Source of the DNA: Neobacillus terrae | GTDB lineage: Bacteria; Bacillota; Bacilli; Bacillales; Cytobacillaceae | DNA length: 64,000 nt | NCBI RefSeq assembly: GCF_011393025.1 | Contig: NZ_JAAOEO010000001.1 | Span: forward strand, 124,001-188,000 | Direction of reading: 5' to 3' | In this document: one piece after another, positions 36,997-46,716 of the stretch | Layout: every line of letters starts with the position of its first letter | Position numbering within the stretch: position 1 is the first letter of the stretch | Notes under the pieces: model-generated | What the model was told of the DNA's origin: nothing | The model's input: the letters and a program-made list of their open reading frames with translations, nothing else | The model's database searches: none | Translations under genes and position numbers: made by a program

Positions 36997-39285
36997 ATGA
37001 AACTTCGAAAAAACCTTCAGGAAATTCTTGAAGATTTAAAAATACATGAACAATTTAAAGAAAATATTGTCACCTGGAGGACCATTGAGGAACGTCCGGC
37101 TAAAAACGTTCCGCTGCCCGGGGACCTTCACGTTCAGCTTAAGGAAGCATTAGAAAATAGAGGGATTGGGCAGCTTTATACCCATCAAAAAACCTCCTAT
37201 GAAACAGTTATGTCAGGCAAAAGTATTGTTGCTGTAACACCTACGGCATCGGGGAAAACGCTTTGCTACAATCTTCCTGTTCTGCAAACCGTTTTATCAA
37301 ATCCAAATGCCAGAGCTCTTTATATGTTTCCCACTAAGGCACTAGCCCAGGATCAGAAAAGTGAAATTAATGAAATTATTCAGGAAACAGGGATGAATAT
37401 TAATAGTTATACTTATGACGGAGATACACCCGCTAATATCCGCCAAAAGGTAAGACAGGCTGGGCATGTGGTAATTACAAATCCTGATATGCTTCACTCA
37501 GCAATTTTACCTCATCATACGAAATGGGTTTCGCTGTTTGAAAACTTAAAGTTTGTAGTGATTGATGAACTTCATACATACAGAGGTGTGTTTGGAAGCC
37601 ATGTAGCCAATGTGATAAGGAGACTAAAACGTATTTGCAGGTACTATGGCAGCGACCCAGTGTTTATATGTACATCAGCAACTATTGCCAATCCACTTGA
37701 ACTAGCAGAAAATTTGACTGAAAGCGAAATGACACTCATTGACAATAACGGTGCACCAACTGGAAGAAAACATTTTCTATTTTACAATCCACCTATTGTA
37801 AACAAGCCGCTAAATATCAGAAGAAGTGCAACACTGGAAGTTAGAAAGCTTGCAGGAGAGCTCTTGAAAAATAAAATTCAAACCATTGTTTTTGCCAGAA
37901 GCAGAGTTCGTGTTGAAATTATTTTGACTTATTTGCAGGAGCTGGTTAAAAATCAGCTTGGCCCCAAATCAATTATGGGTTATCGGGGAGGTTACCTGCC
38001 CACAGAAAGAAGAAAGATTGAAAAAGGGCTTCGATCAGGGGAAATATACGGTGTTGTCAGTACAAATGCATTGGAACTAGGCGTCGATATCGGCCAGCTT
38101 CAGGTCTGCATTATGACTGGATATCCTGGTACCATTTCTAGTGCGTGGCAGCAGGCTGGCAGAGCTGGCAGAAGGCACGGCGAATCACTTGTCATAATGG
38201 TTGCTAGCTCCAGCCCGCTTGATCAATATGTCATCCAGAATCCCGAGTATTTTTTTACCCAGAGTCCCGAGACGGCCAGAATCAATCCGGATAATTTGAT
38301 TATCCTTATTGACCATATGAAATGTGCGGCCTATGAGCTTCCATTTAAGGCTGGAGAAAAGTTTGGCAATGTTGAGACAGAAGAGCTTCTCGAATACCTG
38401 ACGGAGGAACGTGTTCTTTATCAGAATGGAGACAAATGGTACTGGATGAATGATTCCTTCCCTGCCCACAATATAAGCCTTCGATCTGCATCGCAGGAGA
38501 ATATTATTATTGTTGATCAAACAAATGTAGCCAATGTGAAGGTTATAGGTGAAATGGACCGGTTCTCGGCCATGACACTTCTCCACGAAGAAGCTATTTA
38601 TTTACATCAAGGTACCCAGTTTCAAGTTGAAAAGCTTGATTGGGAAGAGAAAAAAGCGTTTGTCCGGGAGGTAGACGTAGATTACTTTACAGATGCCAAT
38701 CTAGCAGTCCAATTAAAGGTATTAGAAGTGGATAAACTTCTGGAACATCCCGACATGGAAATTGGATATGGCGATGTTAGTGTAAGGGCGATGGCAACTA
38801 TTTTTAAAAAAATTAAATTTGAGACACATGAAAACATAGGTTCAGGACCCATATTCCTTCCCGAAGAAGAACTGCATACGAGTTCTGCCTGGATTTCCTT
38901 AGACAAACCTCTTGCAGATATGGGACATGAAAGGCTTGAACAGGGCCTTGTGGGGACAGCGCATGCACTAAACCACATAGCTCCTCTATTTGTTATGGCG
39001 GACCCTCAGGATATCCATGTGGTTCCGCAGGTTAAGGCGGATCATAATGAAAAGCCAACTATTTTCTTTTATGACCGCTATCCAGGTGGAGTTGGGCTAA
39101 GCGAAAAAATTTATACTGGTATGGTTCCGGTATTTCGTGAAACAAGAAAGATGGTAACCGGATGCCAATGTGAAAGCGGCTGTCCTTCCTGTGTCGGAAC
39201 GGAGGCTGTTAGTGAGACAGCCAAAAGAGATACTCTTAAAATTATTGATTTCTTTTTAGATGCATCGGCTTCAAAGGAGAGGTGA
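36997..39285 (+). CDS. mrfA: DEAD/DEAH-box helicase MrfA (YprA)
   Basis: MrfA is the helicase of the MrfAB mitomycin repair pathway in B. subtilis. The 762-residue protein has Walker A-type TPTASGKTLCYN, the motif-II variant DELH (VVIDELHTYRG), SAT in TSATI, and helicase motif VI QQAGRAGRRHGES. The C-terminal DUF1998 region has four cysteines in CQCESGCPSCVG, likely a metal site. Start at ATG 36997 follows ggggtga; an ATG two codons earlier is possible. Followed at once by mrfB. Confidence 0.93.
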   Translation: MKLRKNLQEILEDLKIHEQFKENIVTWRTIEERPAKNVPLPGDLHVQLKEALENRGIGQLYTHQKTSYETVMSGKSIVAVTPTASGKTLCYNLPVLQTVLSNPNARALYMFPTKALAQDQKSEINEIIQETGMNINSYTYDGDTPANIRQKVRQAGHVVITNPDMLHSAILPHHTKWVSLFENLKFVVIDELHTYRGVFGSHVANVIRRLKRICRYYGSDPVFICTSATIANPLELAENLTESEMTLIDNNGAPTGRKHFLFYNPPIVNKPLNIRRSATLEVRKLAGELLKNKIQTIVFARSRVRVEIILTYLQELVKNQLGPKSIMGYRGGYLPTERRKIEKGLRSGEIYGVVSTNALELGVDIGQLQVCIMTGYPGTISSAWQQAGRAGRRHGESLVIMVASSSPLDQYVIQNPEYFFTQSPETARINPDNLIILIDHMKCAAYELPFKAGEKFGNVETEELLEYLTEERVLYQNGDKWYWMNDSFPAHNISLRSASQENIIIVDQTNVANVKVIGEMDRFSAMTLLHEEAIYLHQGTQFQVEKLDWEEKKAFVREVDVDYFTDANLAVQLKVLEVDKLLEHPDMEIGYGDVSVRAMATIFKKIKFETHENIGSGPIFLPEEELHTSSAWISLDKPLADMGHERLEQGLVGTAHALNHIAPLFVMADPQDIHVVPQVKADHNEKPTIFFYDRYPGGVGLSEKIYTGMVPVFRETRKMVTGCQCESGCPSCVGTEAVSETAKRDTLKIIDFFLDASASKER

Positions 39286-39290
39286 GAGCT

Positions 39291-40628
39291 TTGTCTTTAA
39301 AAAATAAATTAAACCGTTTAAAACCGCATTTAGGAAGCGGTAAGCAAGAGGATCTAAGCAAGTCCTCTCACCTGATAAAAGAGGAACACTCTGGAGGCAG
39401 CGTGATACCTTCAGAAAAAGAGCCGGAAATAGTCATACCTTATTTGGACCAATGGAAAGCGGAAGGGGCATTACCATATTTTTTCGATAATAATTATTGC
39501 TTAGTAAGGGAAGTACGTTTCCCACTGGACCAGAAACATGGACATTTTCGGTTTCGTGATTTTCTGCAGGCAGTTAAAGTCTGGAACGAAATAGGGATTT
39601 CTCATCCTCTCTCAGCCTTAGGGCATCATCCTGAAGAACTATTTTTCTTTGATACAGAAACTACAGGACTAGGAGGAGGTACAGGCAATACAATCTTTCT
39701 GCTTGGGTATGCAAGCATAAAAGGGGAAGAGCTGGTATTGAGGCAGCATGTACTTCCTAATCCAGGGGCTGAAGTCCCGCTCTATCAAAGCTTTTTGGAA
39801 AGCGTAAATTACAAAACGCTTGTCACTTACAATGGGAAATCATTTGATTGGCCCCAAGTTAAAACAAGGCACACCCTTGTACGCGAGCATGTTCCCAAAC
39901 TCCCGTCTTTCGGGCATTTTGATTTGTACCATGCTTCAAGACGCCTTTGGAAACATAAGCTTGATCGGCTAAAGCTTTCTATGGTAGAAAAGGAAATATT
40001 AGGAGTTCTGCGTGAAGATGATATTCCAGGCCATTTAGCACCCATGATTTATTTTGATTTTATTGAGAGGAAACAGCCAGAAGGAATGCTGGGGGTGTTA
40101 AAACATAATGAGATAGACATTCTTTCACTTGTCACGTTATATACTCATTTGACATTCCAAATCTGCGGGCTTGATGAAGGGCAAACAAGCCAGGAGACAT
40201 ATGAAGTAGGAAGATGGTTTTCCTCATTAGGAGAAAAAGGGGAAGCAGTAAAAAGGTTTGATTCAATCGCCGAGGGAGATGATCATGTTTCTGCCCATGC
40301 CCAGCTTGCTCTTGCATACGAGAGGAAAAAAGTAAGGGATTGGGAAAAAGCACTAATTCTTTTTCAGGCTGTGGCCGATTCTGGTATTTCTGATATTGGA
40401 AGAGAGGCTTGCATCGAAGGGTCAAAGATTCTTGAGCACAAACTGAAAAATCCACAAATAGCATTAGAGTTTGTTCACAAGGCTCTTAAAATGGACGAAA
40501 AGCCCGCTGAAATTCCTCCATTGTTTTTAGCGGATGCTCTAAAAAGAATAAAGAGACTCGAAAATAAATGCAGAAAATTCCCTGAGGAAGCTGACAAAAG
40601 GACAGGAAATGACCTGTCGATTTTATAA
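39291..40628 (+). CDS. mrfB: MrfB (YprB) 3'-5' exonuclease with C-terminal TPR-like region
   Basis: MrfB is the exonuclease partner of MrfA. The DnaQ-like DEDD catalytic motifs are visible as FFDTETTG (residues about 123-130), TYNGKSFDWP and the later HNEIDILSLV. The C-terminal 150 residues are helical and repeat-like. I chose TTG 39291, since aaaggagaggtgag lies at good spacing; the ORF is also open from GTG 39282. The gene lies 5 bases after mrfA, in the same operon. Confidence 0.9.
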   Translation: MSLKNKLNRLKPHLGSGKQEDLSKSSHLIKEEHSGGSVIPSEKEPEIVIPYLDQWKAEGALPYFFDNNYCLVREVRFPLDQKHGHFRFRDFLQAVKVWNEIGISHPLSALGHHPEELFFFDTETTGLGGGTGNTIFLLGYASIKGEELVLRQHVLPNPGAEVPLYQSFLESVNYKTLVTYNGKSFDWPQVKTRHTLVREHVPKLPSFGHFDLYHASRRLWKHKLDRLKLSMVEKEILGVLREDDIPGHLAPMIYFDFIERKQPEGMLGVLKHNEIDILSLVTLYTHLTFQICGLDEGQTSQETYEVGRWFSSLGEKGEAVKRFDSIAEGDDHVSAHAQLALAYERKKVRDWEKALILFQAVADSGISDIGREACIEGSKILEHKLKNPQIALEFVHKALKMDEKPAEIPPLFLADALKRIKRLENKCRKFPEEADKRTGNDLSIL

Positions 40629-40776
40629 AACCATAAAATTCATAAATTTGTAACAAATTTTTAATTTTTTATGCCGAAATTCCTATAAATTTGTGTTGTG
40701 AATGGGGTAAACAGAGAGTAAAATGTTAAATTGTAGTGTTAAAAACTATTAATAACAACACAGTGGAGCTGGTATT

Positions 40777-40872
40777 ATGTACAAAGCAATTTTATTTCTT
40801 TTCTTCATTGTGGTTTGTTTAACTGCAGTTCTTTTTACAAGTCTAAAGGACAGTTTCTATACAATGCTGTAA
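40777..40872 (+). CDS. Putative 31-residue single-helix membrane peptide
   Basis: A short reading frame beginning MYKAILFLFFIVVCLTAV, hydrophobic over its first 22 residues, with a polar tail (SLKDSFYTML). A gtggagctgg stretch lies 6 to 9 bases before the ATG. It lies alone between mrfB and cotD. I do not recognise the sequence. The ribosome binding site and hydrophobic design are the only support. Confidence 0.4.
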   Translation: MYKAILFLFFIVVCLTAVLFTSLKDSFYTML

Positions 40873-40963
40873 AATAGGTGTTTTCATTAGTACAAGATTC
40901 TCCCTTTCAACATAGGCTGTTAATGTAATATCTAACAACCAAATATCGAAAGGAGAAATGTAT

Positions 40964-41341
40964 ATGTACTGTGGAACAAATATTATGCCTGCGGTTATCC
41001 ATCCTACAAAATGCTGTGTGAACCACACATTTTCAACAACGGTGGTTCCTCATATCCATCCAACACATACAACAACTGTAAATCACCATTTGTTTGAGCA
41101 TAAGCATTACTTTCCTCAAACCTTTTCAGCTGTAAATGAGGTTTCCAACCAGCAATTTAATTGCGTAGGACCTATGAATCCTGCCCCAGTTCCTCCTGTA
41201 GCTCCTGTACCTCCAGTAGGACCGGGATTTGGACCTGGACCAATGATGGGACCAGGATTTGGACCTGGACCAATGATGGGACCTGGACCAATGATGGGGC
41301 CTGGACCAATGATGGGGCCTGGACCTTTTAGGGGAAGGTAA
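40964..41341 (+). CDS. cotD: Inner spore coat protein CotD
   Basis: A histidine- and threonine-rich coat protein: HPTKCCVNHTF, VVPHIHPTHTTTVNHHLFEHKHYFPQTFS are hallmarks of CotD (quoted in parts). After about residue 65 the protein carries a Pro-rich and then GPGFGPGPMMGPG-type repeat tail ending in RGR, which B. subtilis CotD lacks. Start at ATG 40964 follows aaaggag; an ATG six bases upstream is also in frame. Confidence 0.9.
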   Translation: MYCGTNIMPAVIHPTKCCVNHTFSTTVVPHIHPTHTTTVNHHLFEHKHYFPQTFSAVNEVSNQQFNCVGPMNPAPVPPVAPVPPVGPGFGPGPMMGPGFGPGPMMGPGPMMGPGPMMGPGPFRGR

Positions 41342-41347
41342 TTACTG

Positions 41348-41374
41348 ACAAGGGCAAACCGCCCTTGTTTTTTC
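41348..41374 (+). terminator. Terminator after cotD
   Basis: Stem ACAAGGGC/GCCCTTGT with a 5-base loop and a T run. Confidence 0.9.
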
Positions 41375-41526
41375 TGTTTTATCCATAAATAAATGGAAAG
41401 TATTTTTATGGAGCCTTTAAGTCAATTTCCAGCTCTCTGGCTATTTTTCTTTTTACAATATGTTATGATTTATAAATGAAAAAAGTTTGTCTTTTTTATA
41501 CCACTTTGAAAAAGAGGTGTTTGTCC

Positions 41527-42087
41527 TTGTATAAAGTTCTTGCAATCTCTGGTTATAAACCATTTGAACTGGGTATTTTTAAAAAGGACCATCCCTCTGT
41601 CGACTACATAAAAAAGGCATTAAAAAAAGAACTGCTACCTTTGATTGAAGAGGGGCTGGAATGGGTTTTGATTAGCGGCCAATTAGGGATTGAGCTGTGG
41701 GCCGCAGAAACCGTTTTTGACCTTCAATTGGAATATCCGGATCTTAAGCTTGCTGTAATAACGCCTTTTCTGGATCAGGAGTCAAACTGGAAGGAAGAAA
41801 ATAAGGAGTGGTATGAATCGGTTTTAATGCAGGCTGATTTTGTAGATGCTGTTTCAAAGAAAGCTTATGAAAAGCCACTCCAATTTAGGGTTAAAAATCA
41901 ATTTTTCATTGAAAAAAGTGATGCCCTTCTTCTTTTTTACGACCAGGAGAAGGAAGGAAGCCCAAAATATATTTATGAAATGGCTGTGAGCTATCAAAGC
42001 AGCCATCCCTATCCTGTCCATCTTATAACATTCTATGATTTGCAGAACATAGTCGAAGAAGAAAACGCGAGCAGGTTTGATTATTAG
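41527..42087 (+). CDS. ypsA: DUF1273 SLOG-superfamily protein YpsA
   Basis: A 186-residue protein of the SLOG (nucleotide-binding, Rossmann-like) superfamily. Conserved stretches are [26 protein letters not shown] and [15 protein letters not shown]. In Firmicutes it is usually next to gpsB and has been linked with cell division and oxidative stress, but its activity is not firmly known. Start chosen at TTG 41527 because agaggtgt lies before it and the N-terminus then matches the family. Confidence 0.88.
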   Translation: MYKVLAISGYKPFELGIFKKDHPSVDYIKKALKKELLPLIEEGLEWVLISGQLGIELWAAETVFDLQLEYPDLKLAVITPFLDQESNWKEENKEWYESVLMQADFVDAVSKKAYEKPLQFRVKNQFFIEKSDALLLFYDQEKEGSPKYIYEMAVSYQSSHPYPVHLITFYDLQNIVEEENASRFDY

Positions 42088-42205
42088 TGAACTTATCTTG
42101 TTTGAATATTTCGAAAAAAATAGTATCTCCTAAAGAAAATTGACAAACAGCAATATTTTTGAAAAAATAATAGGTAATGATTGGCGAAATACTGAGGTGA
42201 TTGGA

Positions 42206-42508
42206 ATGCTGTCGGATAAAGTGAAATTGACTGCAAAGGATATTTTAGAAAAAGAATTTAAAACTGGCGTGCGCGGATACAAGCAGGAAGATGTAGATAA
42301 GTTTCTTGATTTGATTATTAAAGACTACGAAACCTTCCATCAGGAAATTGAAGAACTGCAGCAGGAGAATATGCGCCTGCGCAAGCTTGCTGAGGATGCT
42401 TCAAGAAGACAGCCTGCAGCCCAGGCCGCAGGGACAACTAATTTTGATATTCTAAAGAGATTATCAAACCTTGAAAAGCATGTATTTGGAAATAAGTTGT
42501 ACGATTGA
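42206..42508 (+). CDS. gpsB: Cell cycle protein GpsB
   Basis: GpsB is a DivIVA-related adaptor that shuttles penicillin-binding proteins such as PonA between septum and side wall. The N-terminal DivIVA-like domain ([21 protein letters not shown] region), a coiled coil, and the C-terminal trimerisation segment [17 protein letters not shown] are all clear. 100 residues. Start ATG 42206 follows gaggtga. Confidence 0.95.
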   Translation: MLSDKVKLTAKDILEKEFKTGVRGYKQEDVDKFLDLIIKDYETFHQEIEELQQENMRLRKLAEDASRRQPAAQAAGTTNFDILKRLSNLEKHVFGNKLYD

Positions 42509-42540
42509 CAGTCTGTTCCCACATTTCCTTTTTTATGCCA

Positions 42541-42569
42541 TTGCATATGCAGTGGAAAATACATATAAT
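42541..42569 (+). promoter_or_regulatory. Sigma-A promoter of rnpB
   Basis: TTGCAT at 42541-42546 and TATAAT at 42564-42569 are separated by 17 bases, and lie about 10 bases before the likely RNase P RNA 5' end. Confidence 0.7.
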
Positions 42570-42578
42570 AAGTCATGT

Positions 42579-42993
42579 GTTCATTAATTGCGTTCGGGTA
42601 ATCGCTGCAAGGAGCTTGATGCGGCCTTGTTGAGGAAAGTCCATGCTCGCACGGGCTGAGATGCCTGTAGTGTTCGTGCCTGGCGAAGTCATAAGCCAGG
42701 GCAGCCGGAATACGGCTGACGGCAGGGAAAATACCTAAGTCCTTTATGGATATGGTATGAATACCTATAAAGTGCCACAGTGACGGAGCTTTTCCAGAAA
42801 TGGAAAAGGTGGAACGAGGTAAACCCCACGAGCGAGAAACCCAAATTTTGGTAGGGGAATCTTTCCTGAGGAATCAAACAAGGGAAAGGACAGGTCTTAA
42901 TACCTGTAGATAGATGATTACCGCCTTTGTACGAGGCTTTAAGCCGTTTGCAGTACAAGGTACAGAACATGGCTTACAGAACGTGATTAATGC
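42579..42993 (+). ncRNA. rnpB: RNase P RNA, Bacillus class B
   Basis: The catalytic RNA of RNase P, which matures tRNA 5' ends. Conserved blocks are present in order: cgttcgggtaatcgctgc, gaggaaagtccatgctcgcac, agtgccacagtgacg, gcgagaaacccaaatttt and gtagatagatgattac...cttacagaacg. The ends pair (CATTAAT near the 5' end with ATTAATG near the 3' end, then GCGTTC with GAACGT). Length about 415 bases, as expected for class B. Confidence 0.95.
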
Positions 42994-43012
42994 ATTTAAA
43001 ATGAAATGATTT

Positions 43013-43047
43013 AAGGCTCTCCTGAATCGGAGGGCTTTTTTATTTTT
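43013..43047 (+). terminator. Terminator after rnpB
   Basis: Stem AAGGCTCTCC/GGAGGGCTT followed by a long T-rich run. Confidence 0.85.
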
Positions 43048-43103
43048 TATATAGTTATGTGTTATCCTATGTACATAAGAACAACAAAAGTAAGGGTGAA
43101 ATA

Positions 43104-44255
43104 ATGGGTAAATATCAATTAATAGCAACAGCTGCCATGGGTCTTGAAGCATTGGTTGCAAAAGAAGTCCGGGATCTAGGATATGAATGTCAGGTTGAAA
43201 ATGGGAAAGTAGTCTATGAAGGTGATGAAAGTGCAATTGCACGTTCAAACCTCTGGCTCCGTACTGCGGACCGTATTCGCATAAAAGTTGGTGAGTTTAA
43301 GGCATACTCATTTGACGAGCTTTTTGAGAAAACAAAAGCATTGCCATGGGAAAAATACCTTCCGGAGAACGCTGAGTTCCCGGTTTCCGGAAAGTCAGTA
43401 AAATCAAAGCTCTTTAGCGTATCTGATTGTCAGGCAATTGTAAAAAAAGCGGTTGTTGACCGTTTACAGCACCATTATAAACGGAGCGGATGGCTTGAAG
43501 AATCTGGGGCACTTTACCGGATTGAGGTTTCGCTTTTAAAGGATGTTGCTACCATTACAATCGATGCTACAGGACAGCAGGCACTTCATAAACGGGGCTA
43601 CAGGGTTGACCAGGGCGAAGCTCCACTAAAGGAGACACTTGCCGCAGCTCTTGTCATGCTTACCAACTGGAATCCAGACAAGCCATTTATTGATCCCTTC
43701 TGTGGCTCAGGCACCATTCCGATTGAAGCTGCTTTAATTGGGCAAAATATTGCTCCAGGCTTCAACCGCGATTTTGTTTCTGAAAACTGGGACTGGATAC
43801 CAACAACGGTATGGGACGAAGCGCGAAATGAAGTAGAGGATTTAGCAAAATATGACCAGCTGCTTGATATTACAGGTACAGATATTGATCATCGTATGGT
43901 AAAAATGGCGACTGAAAATGCATTCGAAGCAGGCTTTGCGGATCTTATTAAGTTCAAGCAGATGCAGGTTAGAGATATAACAACACCGAAGGAGTACGGT
44001 GTCATTGTGGGAAATCCGCCATACGGTGAACGCCTTGGTGAAAAAAGTGCCGTAGAGCAAATGTATAGGGAAATGGGACAGGCATTTGCCAAGCTCGACA
44101 CCTGGTCCATTTACATTCTTACATCAAATGAAGACTTTGAGAAATTATATGGAAAACCTGCCACAAAGAAAAGAAAACTATTTAATGGTTTCATTAAGAC
44201 AGATTATTACCAATACTGGGGCAAGCGCCCTCCCCGCAGAGAGAATAACGAGTAA
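43104..44255 (+). CDS. ypsC: THUMP-domain rRNA/tRNA methyltransferase YpsC
   Basis: A 383-residue S-adenosylmethionine-dependent RNA methyltransferase of the RlmL/RlmK-like class I group, probably modifying 23S rRNA at the N2 of a guanosine. The N-terminal THUMP part covers residues 1-160. The Rossmann domain shows DPFCGSGTIPIEAA, TDIDHRMV and the catalytic NPPYGERLG. Start at ATG 43104 follows aagggtga. Confidence 0.92.
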   Translation: MGKYQLIATAAMGLEALVAKEVRDLGYECQVENGKVVYEGDESAIARSNLWLRTADRIRIKVGEFKAYSFDELFEKTKALPWEKYLPENAEFPVSGKSVKSKLFSVSDCQAIVKKAVVDRLQHHYKRSGWLEESGALYRIEVSLLKDVATITIDATGQQALHKRGYRVDQGEAPLKETLAAALVMLTNWNPDKPFIDPFCGSGTIPIEAALIGQNIAPGFNRDFVSENWDWIPTTVWDEARNEVEDLAKYDQLLDITGTDIDHRMVKMATENAFEAGFADLIKFKQMQVRDITTPKEYGVIVGNPPYGERLGEKSAVEQMYREMGQAFAKLDTWSIYILTSNEDFEKLYGKPATKKRKLFNGFIKTDYYQYWGKRPPRRENNE

Positions 44256-44386
44256 ATAAAGCTAAGGATTGCTATGTGGAGTTTTGAAGGCGTCCTTGGA
44301 AATGCATTCGAAATTGGAGTAATTAGATGGCATAAATTCCATTCCTCTTGAATATAATAGCTTTATTAAAAACAGGAGGGGTGGCA

Positions 44387-44554
44387 ATGTATCAATCCAA
44401 AATTGATTTTTATAAAATTTCAAAAGCACTCCATGTTACTCTCCATACATTAAATAGCGAGAAATCTGCTAAAGAGTCAGCAATGGAAAAAGTGTTAAAT
44501 GCAAAAAAGGAATGGCAGCAGGCATTGTCATTTTCTTCATCCCTTTATAAATAA
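44387..44554 (+). CDS. Small hypothetical protein, 55 residues
   Basis: A 55-residue basic protein (MYQSKIDFYKISKALHVTLHTLN...) with no recognised domain and no membrane segment. A strong aggagggg ribosome binding site lies 6 bases before the ATG, and a terminator follows about 95 bases after the stop. It stands alone between ypsC and ypvA. Confidence 0.6.
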   Translation: MYQSKIDFYKISKALHVTLHTLNSEKSAKESAMEKVLNAKKEWQQALSFSSSLYK

Positions 44555-44648
44555 ACAGTATAAAGGGACTTAATTTCTTGACAGTTTTCTTGCTTGAGTT
44601 AAAATTAGATAATTGACGGTAAGAAAATTTTATATTTCTTATCTTTAG

Positions 44649-44678
44649 AAAAAAAGCGCCTTGCTGGTCGCTTTTTTT
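44649..44678 (+). terminator. Terminator before ypvA
   Basis: Stem AAAAAAAGCG/CGCTTTTTTT with an inner C/G pairing and short loop. Confidence 0.8.
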
Positions 44679-44733
44679 CACTTTTTATAAAGGCTCAGAA
44701 CTTGCTGAGCCACTATTTATTTGGAGGATTTAC

Positions 44734-46653
44734 ATGCAGAATAGAATGCCTTTTACTATAGATAAAACAGAATCATTCTACGACCGTCTAGGCGAATGGA
44801 TTGGCGATGTATTTTATGATCTTTTGCCCGAGGAAGGTTTCGAAATTAGGGACGAACAAATATATATGGCCTTTCAACTTGAAAAGGCGTTTAAAGAAAA
44901 AAAGACGATCTTTGCAGAAGCGGGCGTAGGAACAGGAAAGACGCTTGTTTACCTTCTTTATGCCATTTGCTATGCACGATATACCAATAAGCCTGCCATC
45001 ATCACATGTGCAGACGAAACGCTTATTGAGCAGCTGGTAAAAAAAGAAGGAGATATCGCAAAGCTTGAGAAAGCCCTCAATCTTAATATCGATGTAAGAC
45101 TTGCAAAGTCCCGGGATCAGTATCTTTGCCTAAAAAAGCTTGATACTGCCGTTGAATCAAGTGATTTTGATGGATACGGTGATATTTATGATGAACTACC
45201 CGATTTTGTATTAAAAAACGGTACCTTAAAAACTTTTACCCGTTATGGAGACAGACGGGATTATGCCCATCTTACAGATGAGCAATGGAAACAAGTAGGA
45301 TGGGATGCTGTACAGGATTGTTTTGCCTGTGAAAAAAGACATCGCTGCGGACAAACTCTCCATCGTGAATACTACCGCGGAGCATCAGATTTGATCATTT
45401 GTTCCCACGACTTTTATATGGAACATGTCTGGACAAAGGAATCAAGAAAGAGGGAAGGACAGCTGCCGCTCCTGCCTGAACACTCCTGTGTGGTATTTGA
45501 TGAAGGACATCTTCTTGAGTTTGCTGCCCAGAAAGCATTAAGCTATCGGTTTACGGAACAAACTCTTGAAGCTCTTTTAACAAGACTAATGGAAAATGAT
45601 GTACGTGAAAAAACCTTGTATGCAATTGAAGATGCAATCCATGAAAACGAGAGCTTTTTTATGCATTTGTCTGCATCAGCAAAGACTGCTTCCGGGTCCG
45701 AAAAGAAGATCATCGAAAAAGACGGAGATCTGCTTAGCCAGGGAAAAAGGCTTTATAATGCCCTTCAAAAAGTGGAAGAGGAATTGGTTTTTGACAGTGA
45801 AATGTATGTAATCAATGACTATGAATTGAAAATAGTTGAGGAATATTTAGAACAAATAACTTATTCTCTCTCACTTTTCTTACAGCCTATGAATGGGATT
45901 ACCTGGTTTGAAGATCATTCAGGTGAAAGAACACTTGTCATAATGCCTAAGATGGTACAGGAAATTATGAAAGAAGAGGTCTTTTCTAGGAATATGCCTT
46001 TTATTTTTTCATCTGCGACGCTCTCAGAACAGCAGTCATTTGAATATATGGCGAAAAGCCTGGGTATAGAAGACTACCTGTCCTTTACGGTAGCATCGCC
46101 ATTTGAATATGAGGAGAAGATGGAAATGCATCTTCCTTCCTTTAAAAAAGATGAATTAATCAGTAAAGCAGAGTATGTTATCAAACAAATCAAACAGACT
46201 GCAGGCAGGGCTTTGATACTCGCCAATGACATAGAGGAAATAAAATTTTTGAAAAGTAGTCTTTCGAACATTGATTTTCCTGTATATTTTGAGGGAGATG
46301 CAGAAATCAGCACATTGGTCTCTAAATTTCAAAATGAGGAACAGTCAGTTCTTTGTGCCCTGCATTTATGGGAGGGACTTGATATCCCGGGCAGATCATT
46401 GGAAAATGTGATTGTATTCTCGCTTCCGTTCCCTCCAAATGATCCTGTTTTTAGGGCGAAAAGGGAAGGCGCGGAAAACCCCTATCTTCAAGTTGATCTT
46501 CCTTACATGCTGCTTCGTTTGCGCCAGGGAGTTGGACGGTTGATCAGAAGCCATGAAGACAGAGGCTATGTCCACATTTTGCTGAACGAGGGATTGGATA
46601 AGGATGTATTGGAAAAAGTAAAGTCAGTTCTTCCAGTAGAACCGTTGATTTAA
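44734..46653 (+). CDS. ypvA: XPD/DinG-like ATP-dependent DNA helicase YpvA
   Basis: A 639-residue superfamily-2 helicase without exonuclease domain. Walker A EAGVGTGKTLVYL is near residue 66, the DEGH box in VVFDEGHLLE near residue 255, and motif VI RLRQGVGRLIRSHEDRG near the C-terminus. Cysteines in YLCLKK and CFACEKRHRC are placed as in the Fe-S domain of XPD-like enzymes. A hairpin GGCTCAG/CTGAGCC (44692-44711) lies just upstream of its ggagg site. Confidence 0.9.
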   Translation: MQNRMPFTIDKTESFYDRLGEWIGDVFYDLLPEEGFEIRDEQIYMAFQLEKAFKEKKTIFAEAGVGTGKTLVYLLYAICYARYTNKPAIITCADETLIEQLVKKEGDIAKLEKALNLNIDVRLAKSRDQYLCLKKLDTAVESSDFDGYGDIYDELPDFVLKNGTLKTFTRYGDRRDYAHLTDEQWKQVGWDAVQDCFACEKRHRCGQTLHREYYRGASDLIICSHDFYMEHVWTKESRKREGQLPLLPEHSCVVFDEGHLLEFAAQKALSYRFTEQTLEALLTRLMENDVREKTLYAIEDAIHENESFFMHLSASAKTASGSEKKIIEKDGDLLSQGKRLYNALQKVEEELVFDSEMYVINDYELKIVEEYLEQITYSLSLFLQPMNGITWFEDHSGERTLVIMPKMVQEIMKEEVFSRNMPFIFSSATLSEQQSFEYMAKSLGIEDYLSFTVASPFEYEEKMEMHLPSFKKDELISKAEYVIKQIKQTAGRALILANDIEEIKFLKSSLSNIDFPVYFEGDAEISTLVSKFQNEEQSVLCALHLWEGLDIPGRSLENVIVFSLPFPPNDPVFRAKREGAENPYLQVDLPYMLLRLRQGVGRLIRSHEDRGYVHILLNEGLDKDVLEKVKSVLPVEPLI

Positions 46654-46716
46654 ATATAAAAACATATCAAAAACACAACACAAAAGCGGTCCCGGAGGTT
46701 CGAATATCCGTGGGTC

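Noticed and set aside
42689..43248. Minus-strand frames across rnpB
   Set aside because: They overlap the conserved RNase P RNA and the start of ypsC.
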